10,221 nucleotides of DNA from an uncultured Micrococcales bacterium (GTDB taxonomy: Bacteria > Actinomycetota > Actinomycetes > S36-B12 > GCA-2699445), in contig CAIWTL010000032.1 in NCBI GenBank assembly GCA_903915555.1, positions 1-10,221 of the forward strand, written 5' to 3'. The position numbers and the translations under genes were made by a program. The notes beneath the pieces were generated by a model that saw nothing but the letters and a program-made list of their open reading frames with translations, did not search any database and was not told where the DNA came from. Positions 1 to 7,195 of the stretch are shown one piece after another. The stretch's first letter is position 1. The number at the start of each line of letters is the position of its first letter.

Positions 1-15
1 AGGCGGCGGGACACC

Positions 16-657
16 TCAGGCCCCGACGCCCTTCGACGAGCGGGCGACCAGGTCGGCGCACGGCTCGGTGTAGACGATGGCGCTGAGATCGTCACCGTCG
101 TACATGAGGGAGGTGATGGAGGCCAGCGAGCACTGCCGGTTCCGGGGATCGTGGACGAAGCGCCGGTTCTCCAGCGCCAGGCGCAGGATCCAGATGGGCG
201 ACTGGTGGCTGACCAGCAGGGCCTCGTGACCGCGGGCCTGGTGCCGCGCGCGGTCCACTGCGCGCTGCATGCGCTGGGCGATCTCCTCGTAGGGCTCCCC
301 CCACGACGGCTTGAACGGGTTGTAGAGGTAGCGCCACAGCTTGGGCTGCTTGAGGATGCCGTCCCCGACACCGACGGTCTCCCCCTCGAAGATGTTGCCG
401 GCCTCGATCAGGTCGTCGTCGGTCCCGATGGGGACGCCGTGGAGCTCTGCGGTGGGCTCGGCCGTCTCCTGGGCACGGTCCAGCGGTGAGGCCGTGACGA
501 CGCTGATGTCGCGGCCCTCCGTCGACTCGGCGGCGCGCTGCGCCATCTCCCTGCCGAGGTCGGACAGATGGAAGTCGGGGAGGCGCCCGTAGAGAACACC
601 GTCGGGATTATGCACCTCGCCATGGCGCAGGAGGTGGACGATCGTGCGTTCCGTCAC
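16..657 (-). CDS. Histidine phosphatase family protein (phosphoglycerate mutase-like, Rv0525-type)
   Basis: Predicted 213-residue histidine phosphatase. The N-terminal catalytic motif LLRHGE puts the phospho-accepting histidine at about residue 12. SPLDRAQETA supplies the conserved arginine at about 61, E85 is the likely acid, and LLVSHQSP gives the second catalytic histidine at about 151. The usual VSHG is VSHQ here, which I recall as typical of the actinobacterial protein next to hemL. The GTG at 657 is preferred because GGAG lies a few bases upstream and the RHG motif then sits at the usual distance from the N-terminus. An ATG at 711 would add 18 charged residues of no family character. 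It lies directly downstream of hemL and is probably cotranscribed. The substrate is unknown: the family includes sugar-phosphate and cofactor phosphatases as well as true mutases, and true glycolytic mutase activity is unlikely. Confidence 0.9.
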   Translation of the reverse strand: MTERTIVHLLRHGEVHNPDGVLYGRLPDFHLSDLGREMAQRAAESTEGRDISVVTASPLDRAQETAEPTAELHGVPIGTDDDLIEAGNIFEGETVGVGDGILKQPKLWRYLYNPFKPSWGEPYEEIAQRMQRAVDRARHQARGHEALLVSHQSPIWILRLALENRRFVHDPRNRQCSLASITSLMYDGDDLSAIVYTEPCADLVARSSKGVGA

Positions 658-731
658 TGTGTCTCCGTCTCGGTCTTCCCGGGTCCGGCGAGCCGCGTGT
701 CCGGCTTCCACCGCGTCGGACCCAGGGTACG

Positions 732-2027
732 TCAGTCGGGTGGTCGGGCCTGTGCCGCGGCGGCCGCCGCGGCCGGCAGGGCATCGACGATCCTGTCGAC
801 AGCGGCGGCGTCATGGGCGGCGGACACGAACCACGCCTCGAACGCCGACGGTGGCAGGTACACGCCCTGGTCGAGCATGGCGTGGAAGAACGGCCCGTAG
901 CGCCATGACTGCTGCCGCCGGGCGTCGGCGTAGTCCTCGACCCGCGAGTCGGTGAAGAAGATGCTGAACAGGTTCCCGGCACGCTGGAGCCGGTGCGGGA
1001 CCCCGGCGGCGGACAGCGCATCGGCGGCAGCATCGCCGACGGTGCGGGCCGTCAGGTCGAGGTGGGGGTAGACGTCCCGCTCGACGGTCGCCCGCATCGT
1101 GGTGACGCCGGCGGCCATGGCCACGGGGTTCCCGCTGAGTGTCCCTGCCTGGTAGACGGGCCCGATCGGGGCGAGGCGTGCCATCACGTCGGCGCGACCC
1201 CCGAAGGCAGCAGCCGGCAGTCCCCCACCCATAACCTTGCCGTAGGTGAAGAGGTCGGCCGCTACCCCGTCCCTGCCATACCAGCCTGAGGCGGTCACGC
1301 GGAATCCGGTCATGACCTCATCGCTGATGAACAGGGCCCCGTTGTCGCGGCACAGTTGGGCGAGCCCGTCGTTGAAGCCGTCGTCGGGCGGGACGACACC
1401 CATGTTGGCGGCAGCCGCCTCGGTGATGACACACGCGATGTCGTCGTTGTGCTGGAAGGCCTCGGCGACGGCGGCCAGGTCGTTGTAGGGCAGCACGATG
1501 GTGTCCTGTGCCTGGTGCCCGGTGACGCCGGGGCTGTCGGGCAACGCGAAGGTGGCCACCCCGGACCCGGCCGAGGCGAGCAGGGAGTCGACGTGTCCGT
1601 GGTAGCAGCCCGCGAACTTGATGACCTTGCTGTGACCCGTGTAGCCCCGGGCCAGCCGGATCGCCGACATCGTCGCCTCCGTGCCGGACGACACGAATCG
1701 CACCTGCTCGACGGGGTCGACGCGGCGCACGATCTCCTCGGCGAGTTCGACCTCGCCCGGAGACGGCGTTCCGAACGACAGCCCTTGGGCCGCCGCCCCG
1801 TGGACGGCGGCGATGACCTCGGGATCGGAGTGGCCCAGGATGGCCGGACCCCAGCCTCCGACCAGATCCACGTACTCCGTTCCGTCCGCGTCCCACAGGT
1901 AGGCGCCACGGCCGCGAACCATGAAACGGGGCGTCCCGCCCACCGCACCGAAGGCGCGGACCGGTGAGTTGACCCCACCCGGGGTGACGGTACGGGCGCG
2001 TGCGAACAGTTCTGCCGATGTTTCCAC
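732..2027 (-). CDS. hemL: Glutamate-1-semialdehyde 2,1-aminomutase
   Basis: PLP enzyme that converts glutamate-1-semialdehyde to 5-aminolevulinate, the last step of the C5 route into tetrapyrroles; cytosolic, normally a dimer. The 431 residues match the family length of about 430. Recognisable blocks in order are TPGGVNSPVRAF near the N-terminus, SSGTEATMSAIRLARG (about 113-128), CYHGHVDSLL (about 141-150), SDEVMTGFR (about 235-243), YGKVMGGGLP with the PLP lysine at about K264, and TLSGNPVAMAAG. The common EP-x-A-x-NMG block reads EAAAANMG, so a proline is replaced by alanine. The start is set at a GTG with GGGAG a short way upstream. Translation upstream of it is low-complexity and overlaps the preceding gene's end. 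It follows the cyclodeaminase-family gene by 64 bases with no visible terminator, so readthrough from that gene is likely. Confidence 0.96.
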   Translation of the reverse strand: METSAELFARARTVTPGGVNSPVRAFGAVGGTPRFMVRGRGAYLWDADGTEYVDLVGGWGPAILGHSDPEVIAAVHGAAAQGLSFGTPSPGEVELAEEIVRRVDPVEQVRFVSSGTEATMSAIRLARGYTGHSKVIKFAGCYHGHVDSLLASAGSGVATFALPDSPGVTGHQAQDTIVLPYNDLAAVAEAFQHNDDIACVITEAAAANMGVVPPDDGFNDGLAQLCRDNGALFISDEVMTGFRVTASGWYGRDGVAADLFTYGKVMGGGLPAAAFGGRADVMARLAPIGPVYQAGTLSGNPVAMAAGVTTMRATVERDVYPHLDLTARTVGDAAADALSAAGVPHRLQRAGNLFSIFFTDSRVEDYADARRQQSWRYGPFFHAMLDQGVYLPPSAFEAWFVSAAHDAAAVDRIVDALPAAAAAAAQARPPD

Positions 2028-2091
2028 CCCGCCAGTCTCCCGTGTGACTGCCGAACGGGCACGGGCAGACCGGAGGCGTGTCTCGGCCGGC

Positions 2092-3051
2092 TCAGGGGAA
2101 CTGGATCGAGCGACCCACCCCGGCGGCCGACGCCCGGTCCAGGACCAGGGCGCCGAGGGCCACATCGTCCATCGCGATACCCATGTTGAGGAACATCCGC
2201 CGCCCCCGGTCCGGAACGGTCACCTCGCCCGCGACGACATCCGCCAACTGGGCGTCCGGGCGGGGCACATCGAAGAAGTGGATGCGGTCGGCCACCGAGT
2301 CGTACTGGCCGATGTCGTCGACGCAGTAGAACGCGGCATCCCGGAACGCCGCCGGCGCCATGGCATCGTCGTAGTCGACCGGCAGCAGCAGCGCATCGGG
2401 GTCCGCGGCGGCGCAGTCGATGGTCGGGTGCATCGGCCGGTTCACAGTGGTGACCACCAGATCGGCTCCGGCTACCGCGTCCTCGGCGGACGCCGCCACC
2501 CGGGTCGACCGGTCGTCGGCCAGATCGGCGAACATCCGCAGCACGGTATCGGCGTCGGGGTCGTAGGCCGAGACGTGCGTGATTCCCGGATGCACGTGCA
2601 GGGCCACCTCGAGGTGGCGTCGGCCCTGCACCCCGCAGCCGACGATCGCGAGATGGCGGGGATCACCGGGCACGTGGCGCAGCGTGACCCCGGAGACCCC
2701 GGGCGTGCGCATCTCGGTGATCCAGGAGCCGTCGATGAGGGCGATGGGGCGGCCGGTGTCGGGGTCGTTCATGATGACCACGCCGTGGATGTAGGGCAAT
2801 CCCTTGGCGCTGTTCCCCTCGAAACCGGCGACCCACTTCAGGCCGACGCGGTCCGAACCCCCCAGATAGGCGGGCATCGCATGGACGAAGGATCCCTCAC
2901 GCGGGGACACCTTGGGCTTCGGCGGATTCTGCACCAGCCCCTGGGCCTTCTGACGGAAGGCGTCGTCGAGGACGTCGATGATCTCCGACCAGGTCAGACC
3001 CAGACTGTCCAGATCGGCCCGGTTGAGGACCAGAAGGTGATTTTCGCTCAC
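2092..3051 (-). CDS. Ornithine cyclodeaminase / mu-crystallin family NAD(P)-dependent oxidoreductase
   Basis: A 319-residue member of the family that includes ornithine and lysine cyclodeaminases, archaeal alanine dehydrogenase, ketimine reductases and SbnB-like enzymes. The signature GLKWVAGFEGN (about 70-80) carries the substrate lysine K72. RPIALIDGSWITEMRT carries the conserved arginine R115. A Rossmann dinucleotide loop, IVGCGVQGRRH, lies at about 136-146. The segment after R115 reads PGVSG where many relatives have AAASA, and the region around 223-230 reads LPVDYDDA, with D227, D229 or D230 as possible catalytic acids. Substrate cannot be assigned from sequence. The GTG start is the only plausible one, but no good Shine-Dalgarno is visible before it, suggesting weak or coupled translation from the small gene 53 bases upstream. 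It precedes hemL in the same direction. True proline-forming ornithine cyclodeaminase activity is only one possibility. Confidence 0.88.
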   Translation of the reverse strand: MSENHLLVLNRADLDSLGLTWSEIIDVLDDAFRQKAQGLVQNPPKPKVSPREGSFVHAMPAYLGGSDRVGLKWVAGFEGNSAKGLPYIHGVVIMNDPDTGRPIALIDGSWITEMRTPGVSGVTLRHVPGDPRHLAIVGCGVQGRRHLEVALHVHPGITHVSAYDPDADTVLRMFADLADDRSTRVAASAEDAVAGADLVVTTVNRPMHPTIDCAAADPDALLLPVDYDDAMAPAAFRDAAFYCVDDIGQYDSVADRIHFFDVPRPDAQLADVVAGEVTVPDRGRRMFLNMGIAMDDVALGALVLDRASAAGVGRSIQFP

Positions 3052-3104
3052 CGTCAGACGATATCGGCGTCGCGCGCGGTGAAGTCGGGCCGTCCGGGAA
3101 CGCG

Positions 3105-3614
3105 CTACTCAGTGGGGGCCGGGGCGGGTGTCCCGAGGCCCTGCTCGCGCGCCACAGTGTCGGCGAGTTGGGCGACCTTGGCATCGGCGGCCTTGTAGGC
3201 CTCGATGCCTTCCTGCGTGATGCCACCCTCGTCGGTGAGCACGCCCGCGCTGATCAGCAGCATGGCCTCACTGAGGGAGTCGGCGGCGTCACGCAGCTCG
3301 GCGGTCTCGGCCGTGCGCTTCACGGCCCGGACCCCGACGGCGTAGGTGGTCATCTGTTCGGCGATCTCGGGGCTGGCTCCCTCTTTGGTCGCTTTGTTGA
3401 TGAGCGACTGGAACTCGGCGGCCGACTGCGCGAAGGCGCTGAGCCGCATCTGCTCCTCCGGAACGGCGAAACCCTTCGGCGCCTGGGCGGCGGCGTCGGC
3501 CGCCACGGTGGCGGCTGCCTGCTCCTGGCCCACCTTGGTGCCGACGGCGACCCCGGCACCCATCAGCACGGCAGCCCCGAGCACTGCCCCACCGATCGTC
3601 ACAGCGCGGTTCAT
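3105..3614 (-). CDS. Small exported or membrane-anchored helical protein, function unknown
   Basis: A 169-residue protein I do not recognise. Residues 1-25 form a short basic start (MNR) followed by an Ala/Gly/Val hydrophobic stretch, either an uncleaved membrane anchor or a signal peptide. Residues 31-46 are Ala-rich. About 52-158 look largely alpha-helical (EEQMRLSAFAQSAAEFQS, TAETAELRDAADSLSEAM), and the C-terminus is a Pro/Ala tail (TPAPAPTE). There are no cysteines. The ATG at 3614 is chosen because GGAGGT sits 3 bases upstream; an in-frame GTG at 3632 would place that Shine-Dalgarno inside the gene. It appears to be the first gene of a unit continuing into the cyclodeaminase-family gene and hemL, and a repeat-bearing control region precedes it. 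It is probably extracytoplasmic, but no enzymatic motif is visible. Confidence 0.75.
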   Translation of the reverse strand: MNRAVTIGGAVLGAAVLMGAGVAVGTKVGQEQAAATVAADAAAQAPKGFAVPEEQMRLSAFAQSAAEFQSLINKATKEGASPEIAEQMTTYAVGVRAVKRTAETAELRDAADSLSEAMLLISAGVLTDEGGITQEGIEAYKAADAKVAQLADTVAREQGLGTPAPAPTE

Positions 3615-3617
3615 GCC

Positions 3618-3623
3618 ACCTCC
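3618..3623 (-). promoter_or_regulatory. Ribosome binding site that sets the start of the small exported protein
   Basis: GGAGGT on the minus strand ends 3 bases before the ATG at 3614. The spacing is tight but the match to the anti-Shine-Dalgarno is strong, and it argues against the upstream in-frame GTG at 3632. Confidence 0.6.
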
Positions 3624-3647
3624 AGAGGACACGTGGCCGCCATCCTC

Positions 3648-3692
3648 TCACCCGATTCGTCCTCTGTCGGGCGAATCGGGCGAATCGGGTGA
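3648..3692 (-). promoter_or_regulatory. Candidate operator: 12-base inverted repeat with extra CCCGATTCG boxes
   Basis: On the plus strand TCACCCGATTCG at 3648-3659 is repeated perfectly inverted as CGAATCGGGTGA at 3681-3692. A further CGAATCGGG lies at 3672-3680, directly abutting the right arm, so the 9-base box occurs three times within 45 bases, two in tandem and one inverted. It lies 34 to 78 bases upstream of the ATG at 3614, between the preceding terminator and the gene, where a promoter is expected. This arrangement suits a dimeric repressor or activator with an additional half-site. I see no convincing -35/-10 pair. It could instead fold as a hairpin in a leader RNA. Confidence 0.45.
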
Positions 3693-3701
3693 CATCCCCG
3701 C

Positions 3702-3719
3702 GGCCCGATCCATCGGGCC
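3702..3719. repeat. Short palindrome beside the terminator
   Basis: GGCCCGAT at 3702-3709 and ATCGGGCC at 3712-3719 are perfectly inverted, separated by CC. It lies 10 bases beyond the base of the larger hairpin at 3730-3774 in the minus-strand direction, so it could be a second terminator stem or part of the next promoter region. No T-rich run follows. Confidence 0.4.
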
Positions 3720-3729
3720 CGGCACATGG

Positions 3730-3774
3730 ACGACGCCCCCGCGCTCCCCTCACGGGGAACGGCGGGGGCGTCGT
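3730..3774 (-). terminator. Strong nested hairpin, probable terminator of the surface-protein unit
   Basis: A perfect 13-base stem pairs ACGACGCCCCCGC (3730-3742) with GCGGGGGCGTCGT (3762-3774). The 19-base loop contains a second small stem, TCCCC (3745-3749) with GGGGA (3754-3758). The hairpin starts 41 bases downstream of the stop of the large surface protein gene. No run of U follows on the minus strand, as is common for actinobacterial terminators. Because the stem is symmetrical it would also form in transcripts from the other strand. Confidence 0.7.
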
Positions 3775-3815
3775 TCGCTGTGCCGTGGCGTGGGGCCCGG
3801 TGGGGCCCCTACCGG

Positions 3816-6500
3816 TCAGCCGCCTGCGCGGTTGGCCAGCAGAGCGCCGAGCCCACCGGCGGCGATGAGGCCGAGGAACCCGAGCCCGGCGCGGGCCGCG
3901 TTCTCCGTCGCCGTTCCGCCGGCGCCGTCGAAGGCGAAGGCGTAGACGCCGTTGGCGACATCGACCCCCTCCGGCGCGCCGCCCGGGATCGCCGTCCCGG
4001 AGTCGGCCCGCGTCTGGAGGGCTTCGAAGACCGCCAGCGCCTCGTTGGCCTGCTTGCTGCCGTCGTTGCCGGAATCGCCCAACTGCACACCGGCGTCGAC
4101 GATCTTGCCGGCGCCCTCGACAGCGGCGGGCAGACCCTCGGCGAGGGCGTTGATGCCGTAGCTGAGGCTCTCACCCGGGCCGTTGACGCCCTCATTGAGC
4201 TGGACACCGCCGGCCGCCAGAGTGCCGGCGGCACAGGCCAGCGTGGCGGTCGGGTCACAGCCGGCGCTGTAGGTGCCGACACCGGCGAGCAGCTGCTCGC
4301 TGATGCTCTCCAGCAGGGTCACGCTGACGCCTTCCTCGAGGGCGTCCACACCGTAGACAGCGATCTGCATGACGTCGCCGGCGGCACACGTGGCCTCGAC
4401 CCGCTTGGAGTTCGCGTTGGTGTTGAGCCCGGAGCTCGGGTCACCGGTCTTCTTGTAGCCCTCACAACGCCCGGCCGGGTAGCCGTCGCCACCGATACCG
4501 CCCTGGGCCAGCTGCGCCCGGACCTGCATGATGATGCCGGTCGCGGTGTTCTTCTTGCTGGTGTCCTTGTCGGGGTTGCCGTTCGGATCGGTCGTGATGA
4601 CGCCGTTCAGCTTGTCGATGCCCTCGATGGCACCCTCCACGCCGGCCTTCACACCCGCGTTGGGCAGGTTGTATGCCGTCGGCATGAACTGTCCCAGCAG
4701 CGCCGCGATACCCGAGCTCGGATCCGGCGTTTTGCCGTCCAGTTTGAGCGGGTTGAAGAAGGTCGCACTGAGCAGCGGGAGCACCAGGTTGGTCGCACCC
4801 TTCGCGTTCGTGCCGGTCACGGTCCAGGTCCCGTCGCCGTTGTCCACCGCATCGCCGACGACGATGTCCTTGGGGCAGTTCTGCACGATCGGACCCGTCT
4901 GTCCTGGCTTCGCGCCCGGATCGGTCTTCTGGGTCGTGACGCAGCCCAAAGAGCCCGCCAGCGTGTTCACTCCGAGCGCACCGGCCCCGGTGAGGCCATC
5001 GGCGATCGTGGTCGGAAGGGTGACGAGCAGGGCCTCGAGGTTCGGCAGCAGCGCGTCCTGCAACTGCTCGGAGATGTATGCGAGCACCTGGAAGGCACCA
5101 CACGGGTTGTTCTTGGCCTCGGGAGCATTCACGACATCACAGTCGGGGTTGGTCAGACCACCGTTCGGCACCTTGAAGTTCTTCGTCGGGGAGTCGTTCG
5201 GCACGTCCTGACTCCGGCCGCCGTAGGCGAGGGCCCACAGCACCCGGGCCACCGTGGCCTTGCTGCCCTTGTCGACGTCACCGTTGGCCTTCAGGTACGG
5301 GCCGGGCTTCTGCGAGCTGCTGGTCTTGACCGCGGGAGTCCACTCACCGAGCTTCTTGCGCAGGCCGTCGGTCGCGTCGCGCAGGGCGCCGAAGCCGTCG
5401 GTGATCTGGGCGAAGTCCGGGCTGCTGGTGACCTGCTGCGGCAGGCCTGCAGCGGACTCCTGCAGGGTGGAGATCGCGACGTCGTTGAAGGTGGTGAGGC
5501 CTTCGGACAACTGGGCGACACCTGGGCCGAGCTGACCCTGCACGCCGTCGTTGATCTTGTTGGCGCCGTCGGAGGCGGTCTTGAGCCCCTCCTCCAACTG
5601 GCCGGCGCCCTCCTCGAGCTGCATACCCGCGTCGGTGATCGTCGCGGTGGTCTCGGACAACTGCTCGACGTCCTTGATCTTGCTGTTCAGGGCCGGGAAG
5701 TCGGCGGGGCTGAGCAGGGCGACCTTGATGTCGGCCGGCGGCACGACACCGTTGGTGATGCGGCCCTCGACCTCGAACGAGCCGGTGGGCGACTGACCGG
5801 GAAGCGCGTCGGGCAGCAGTGCGACCGCGCCCTGAACCTGCGTGGCTCCCGTGCCGTTGCCGAGGACGGCGTCGGCGGTGGGCGCCGAGATCTCCTGCCA
5901 CGATTCATCGAACGCGAACACGAGCGACGCGCCCATCGCGACCGGGATCTCCTTTTCGACGGTGATCCGCTGCCCCTTGGCGTCCTTGTAGGTGATCTGC
6001 GTGGGTTCGCTGGTGGTGTTGGTGAAGGTGTACTTCAGCTTCGCCAGACCGGTCTGGCCCGCCAGGTCGGCGGGGGCGACGGGCTGGCCGTCGAGGGTGG
6101 CCTCGACCTTGACGGTCACGGGGATCTCGGCGGGATCGAAGTTCTGCGAGGTGCGGAACGTCTGAGGCCCATCGACGGTGAGGTCGTACTGCGCGGAGCC
6201 GTCGACGACCTCGGGGCCGCCGAACGAGTCCATGTTCTTGGGCGAACTGCCCTCGGCGACAGGAACGGTGAACTGCGCGGTGCCGTTGCCGTCCAGGTTG
6301 ATCTGGGTGACCAGGGTCGCCCGGTTGATCTCGCCGTTGGCGTTACCGGTGGCCAGCACGGCGCGGGTCACGGTGCTCTGGACGTCGCCGGTCTCCTCTG
6401 CCGTGGCCAGGCCACCGGGGAGGATCGAGGCTCCCGCGACCGCGGCGACGCCGAGGAAGGCGACACCCAGGCGGGCTGTCTTTGCGCGCTTTGACAACAT
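3816..6500 (-). CDS. Large exported, C-terminally anchored surface protein with YhgE/Pip-like helical repeats
   Basis: An 894-residue protein of no family I can name with confidence. Residues 1-34 form a signal peptide (KRAK, hydrophobic core, likely cleavage after ATA before EE). About 40-255 appear beta-rich. About 275-385 carry helical repeats of the type LEEGAGQLEEGL and VAQLSEGL, reminiscent of phage-infection-protein/YhgE segments. About 395-760 hold all eight cysteines (454, 467, 520, 542, 679, 705, 748, 756), consistent with disulfides. Repeats of the same style return at about 762-808 (GVQLNEGV, INALAEGL, VEGAGKIVDAG). A hydrophobic helix at about 870-888 with a short NRAGG tail anchors the C-terminus. 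The ATG has AGAGGTG 8 bases upstream, overlapping the stop of the membrane-protein gene 5 bases away. Placement in the envelope is firm; function is unknown. Confidence 0.85.
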   Translation of the reverse strand: MLSKRAKTARLGVAFLGVAAVAGASILPGGLATAEETGDVQSTVTRAVLATGNANGEINRATLVTQINLDGNGTAQFTVPVAEGSSPKNMDSFGGPEVVDGSAQYDLTVDGPQTFRTSQNFDPAEIPVTVKVEATLDGQPVAPADLAGQTGLAKLKYTFTNTTSEPTQITYKDAKGQRITVEKEIPVAMGASLVFAFDESWQEISAPTADAVLGNGTGATQVQGAVALLPDALPGQSPTGSFEVEGRITNGVVPPADIKVALLSPADFPALNSKIKDVEQLSETTATITDAGMQLEEGAGQLEEGLKTASDGANKINDGVQGQLGPGVAQLSEGLTTFNDVAISTLQESAAGLPQQVTSSPDFAQITDGFGALRDATDGLRKKLGEWTPAVKTSSSQKPGPYLKANGDVDKGSKATVARVLWALAYGGRSQDVPNDSPTKNFKVPNGGLTNPDCDVVNAPEAKNNPCGAFQVLAYISEQLQDALLPNLEALLVTLPTTIADGLTGAGALGVNTLAGSLGCVTTQKTDPGAKPGQTGPIVQNCPKDIVVGDAVDNGDGTWTVTGTNAKGATNLVLPLLSATFFNPLKLDGKTPDPSSGIAALLGQFMPTAYNLPNAGVKAGVEGAIEGIDKLNGVITTDPNGNPDKDTSKKNTATGIIMQVRAQLAQGGIGGDGYPAGRCEGYKKTGDPSSGLNTNANSKRVEATCAAGDVMQIAVYGVDALEEGVSVTLLESISEQLLAGVGTYSAGCDPTATLACAAGTLAAGGVQLNEGVNGPGESLSYGINALAEGLPAAVEGAGKIVDAGVQLGDSGNDGSKQANEALAVFEALQTRADSGTAIPGGAPEGVDVANGVYAFAFDGAGGTATENAARAGLGFLGLIAAGGLGALLANRAGG

Positions 6501-6505
6501 GTGCC

Positions 6506-7141
6506 TCACACCTCTTTGTTCAGGTTGGGGGCGCTGGCAGCACCGGATGACTTGGAGAGGTCGGGGGCGCCCGCCGCGACCGGCGGGGTCGTCGGCGGCG
6601 CGTCCAGCCCCGCGTTGGCGGCGGCGGCGTCGATGTTCTCGTCGATGTTCGTCTTCTCGGTCACCCTGTCGGAGACGAAGATCGTGGCGAGGAGCCCCAG
6701 CACGGCCGGCACGAGCGCCTGCGTCGTGTACTGCGGCAGCTCGGTGAGGATGCCCGCGGGGTTGGCCGCGAAGGCCTGGCTGTAGGCGCCGGCGACGAGT
6801 ACGGAACCCAGCAATGCGGCCCACAGCGGGAGACGCCCGGCAGTGAGGCCGCAGATGATGGTGATGAGCCCGATCCCGATCAGGATGGTGATCACCTGTC
6901 CGGCGAACGAGGTGTTGAGCAGCAGGACCGACAGCACGAACAGGATCATGGCGACGATGATGCCGACGACGAAGGCGCCGATCCTGCCGACCGGTCCACC
7001 GTCGGACACGAGGCCGAGGATTGCGCCGACGGCAAGCCCGAACGTGATGGAACCCAACCCCAGGTTGAGTAGCTGGTTCAGTATCAGGGCCACGATCCCG
7101 GCGACGATGATCACCAGGCCCTGCACGAACGTCTTGCCCAT
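6506..7141 (-). CDS. Six-helix integral membrane protein with hydrophilic C-terminal tail, function unknown
   Basis: A 211-residue protein with about six hydrophobic segments (approximately 7-24, 29-46, 53-75, 79-100, 104-125, 143-158). The last is followed by a charged then Pro/Ala/Ser-rich tail of about 53 residues (DRVTEKTNIDEN onward). No transporter, enzyme or heme-binding motif is evident, and there are few polar residues within the helices. The ATG is preceded by GAGGAG at 5 bases, an excellent ribosome site. Its stop lies 5 bases before the ATG of the large surface protein, so the two are almost certainly cotranscribed and translationally coupled, and may act as a membrane platform plus surface partner. 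I do not recognise the family. Confidence 0.85.
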   Translation of the reverse strand: MGKTFVQGLVIIVAGIVALILNQLLNLGLGSITFGLAVGAILGLVSDGGPVGRIGAFVVGIIVAMILFVLSVLLLNTSFAGQVITILIGIGLITIICGLTAGRLPLWAALLGSVLVAGAYSQAFAANPAGILTELPQYTTQALVPAVLGLLATIFVSDRVTEKTNIDENIDAAAANAGLDAPPTTPPVAAGAPDLSKSSGAASAPNLNKEV

Positions 7142-7146
7142 GCCGA

Positions 7147-7152
7147 CTCCTC
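7147..7152 (-). promoter_or_regulatory. Ribosome binding site of the membrane-protein gene
   Basis: GAGGAG on the minus strand, 5 bases before the ATG at 7141. It fixes the start of the cassette's first gene. Confidence 0.65.
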
Positions 7153-7195
7153 AGTCAGTGACGCCAGTGATGGCATCAGGCCTTGTCCTACCAAT

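Noticed and set aside
2028..2165. Upstream start for hemL at 2165
   Set aside because: It would overlap the preceding gene and add low-complexity residues; the GTG at 2027 gives the normal HemL N-terminus.
1921..3198. A 425-codon plus-strand open frame opposite the cyclodeaminase-family gene
   Set aside because: The minus strand encodes a clear family member with a Rossmann motif across the same bases; the plus-strand translation is His/Gly/Arg-rich and featureless.
3726..6494. A 922-codon open frame on the plus strand opposite the surface protein gene
   Set aside because: It is a shadow frame produced by G/C-ending codons. The minus-strand product has a signal peptide, coherent repeats, a membrane anchor and a good ribosome site, whereas the plus-strand translation is Arg/Gly/Val/Asp-rich with no recognisable motif.
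6501..6824. N-terminal extension of the surface protein to 1002 residues
   Set aside because: The added 108 residues are Arg-rich and overlap the membrane-protein gene in another frame; the ATG at 6500 starts a proper signal peptide with a ribosome site.
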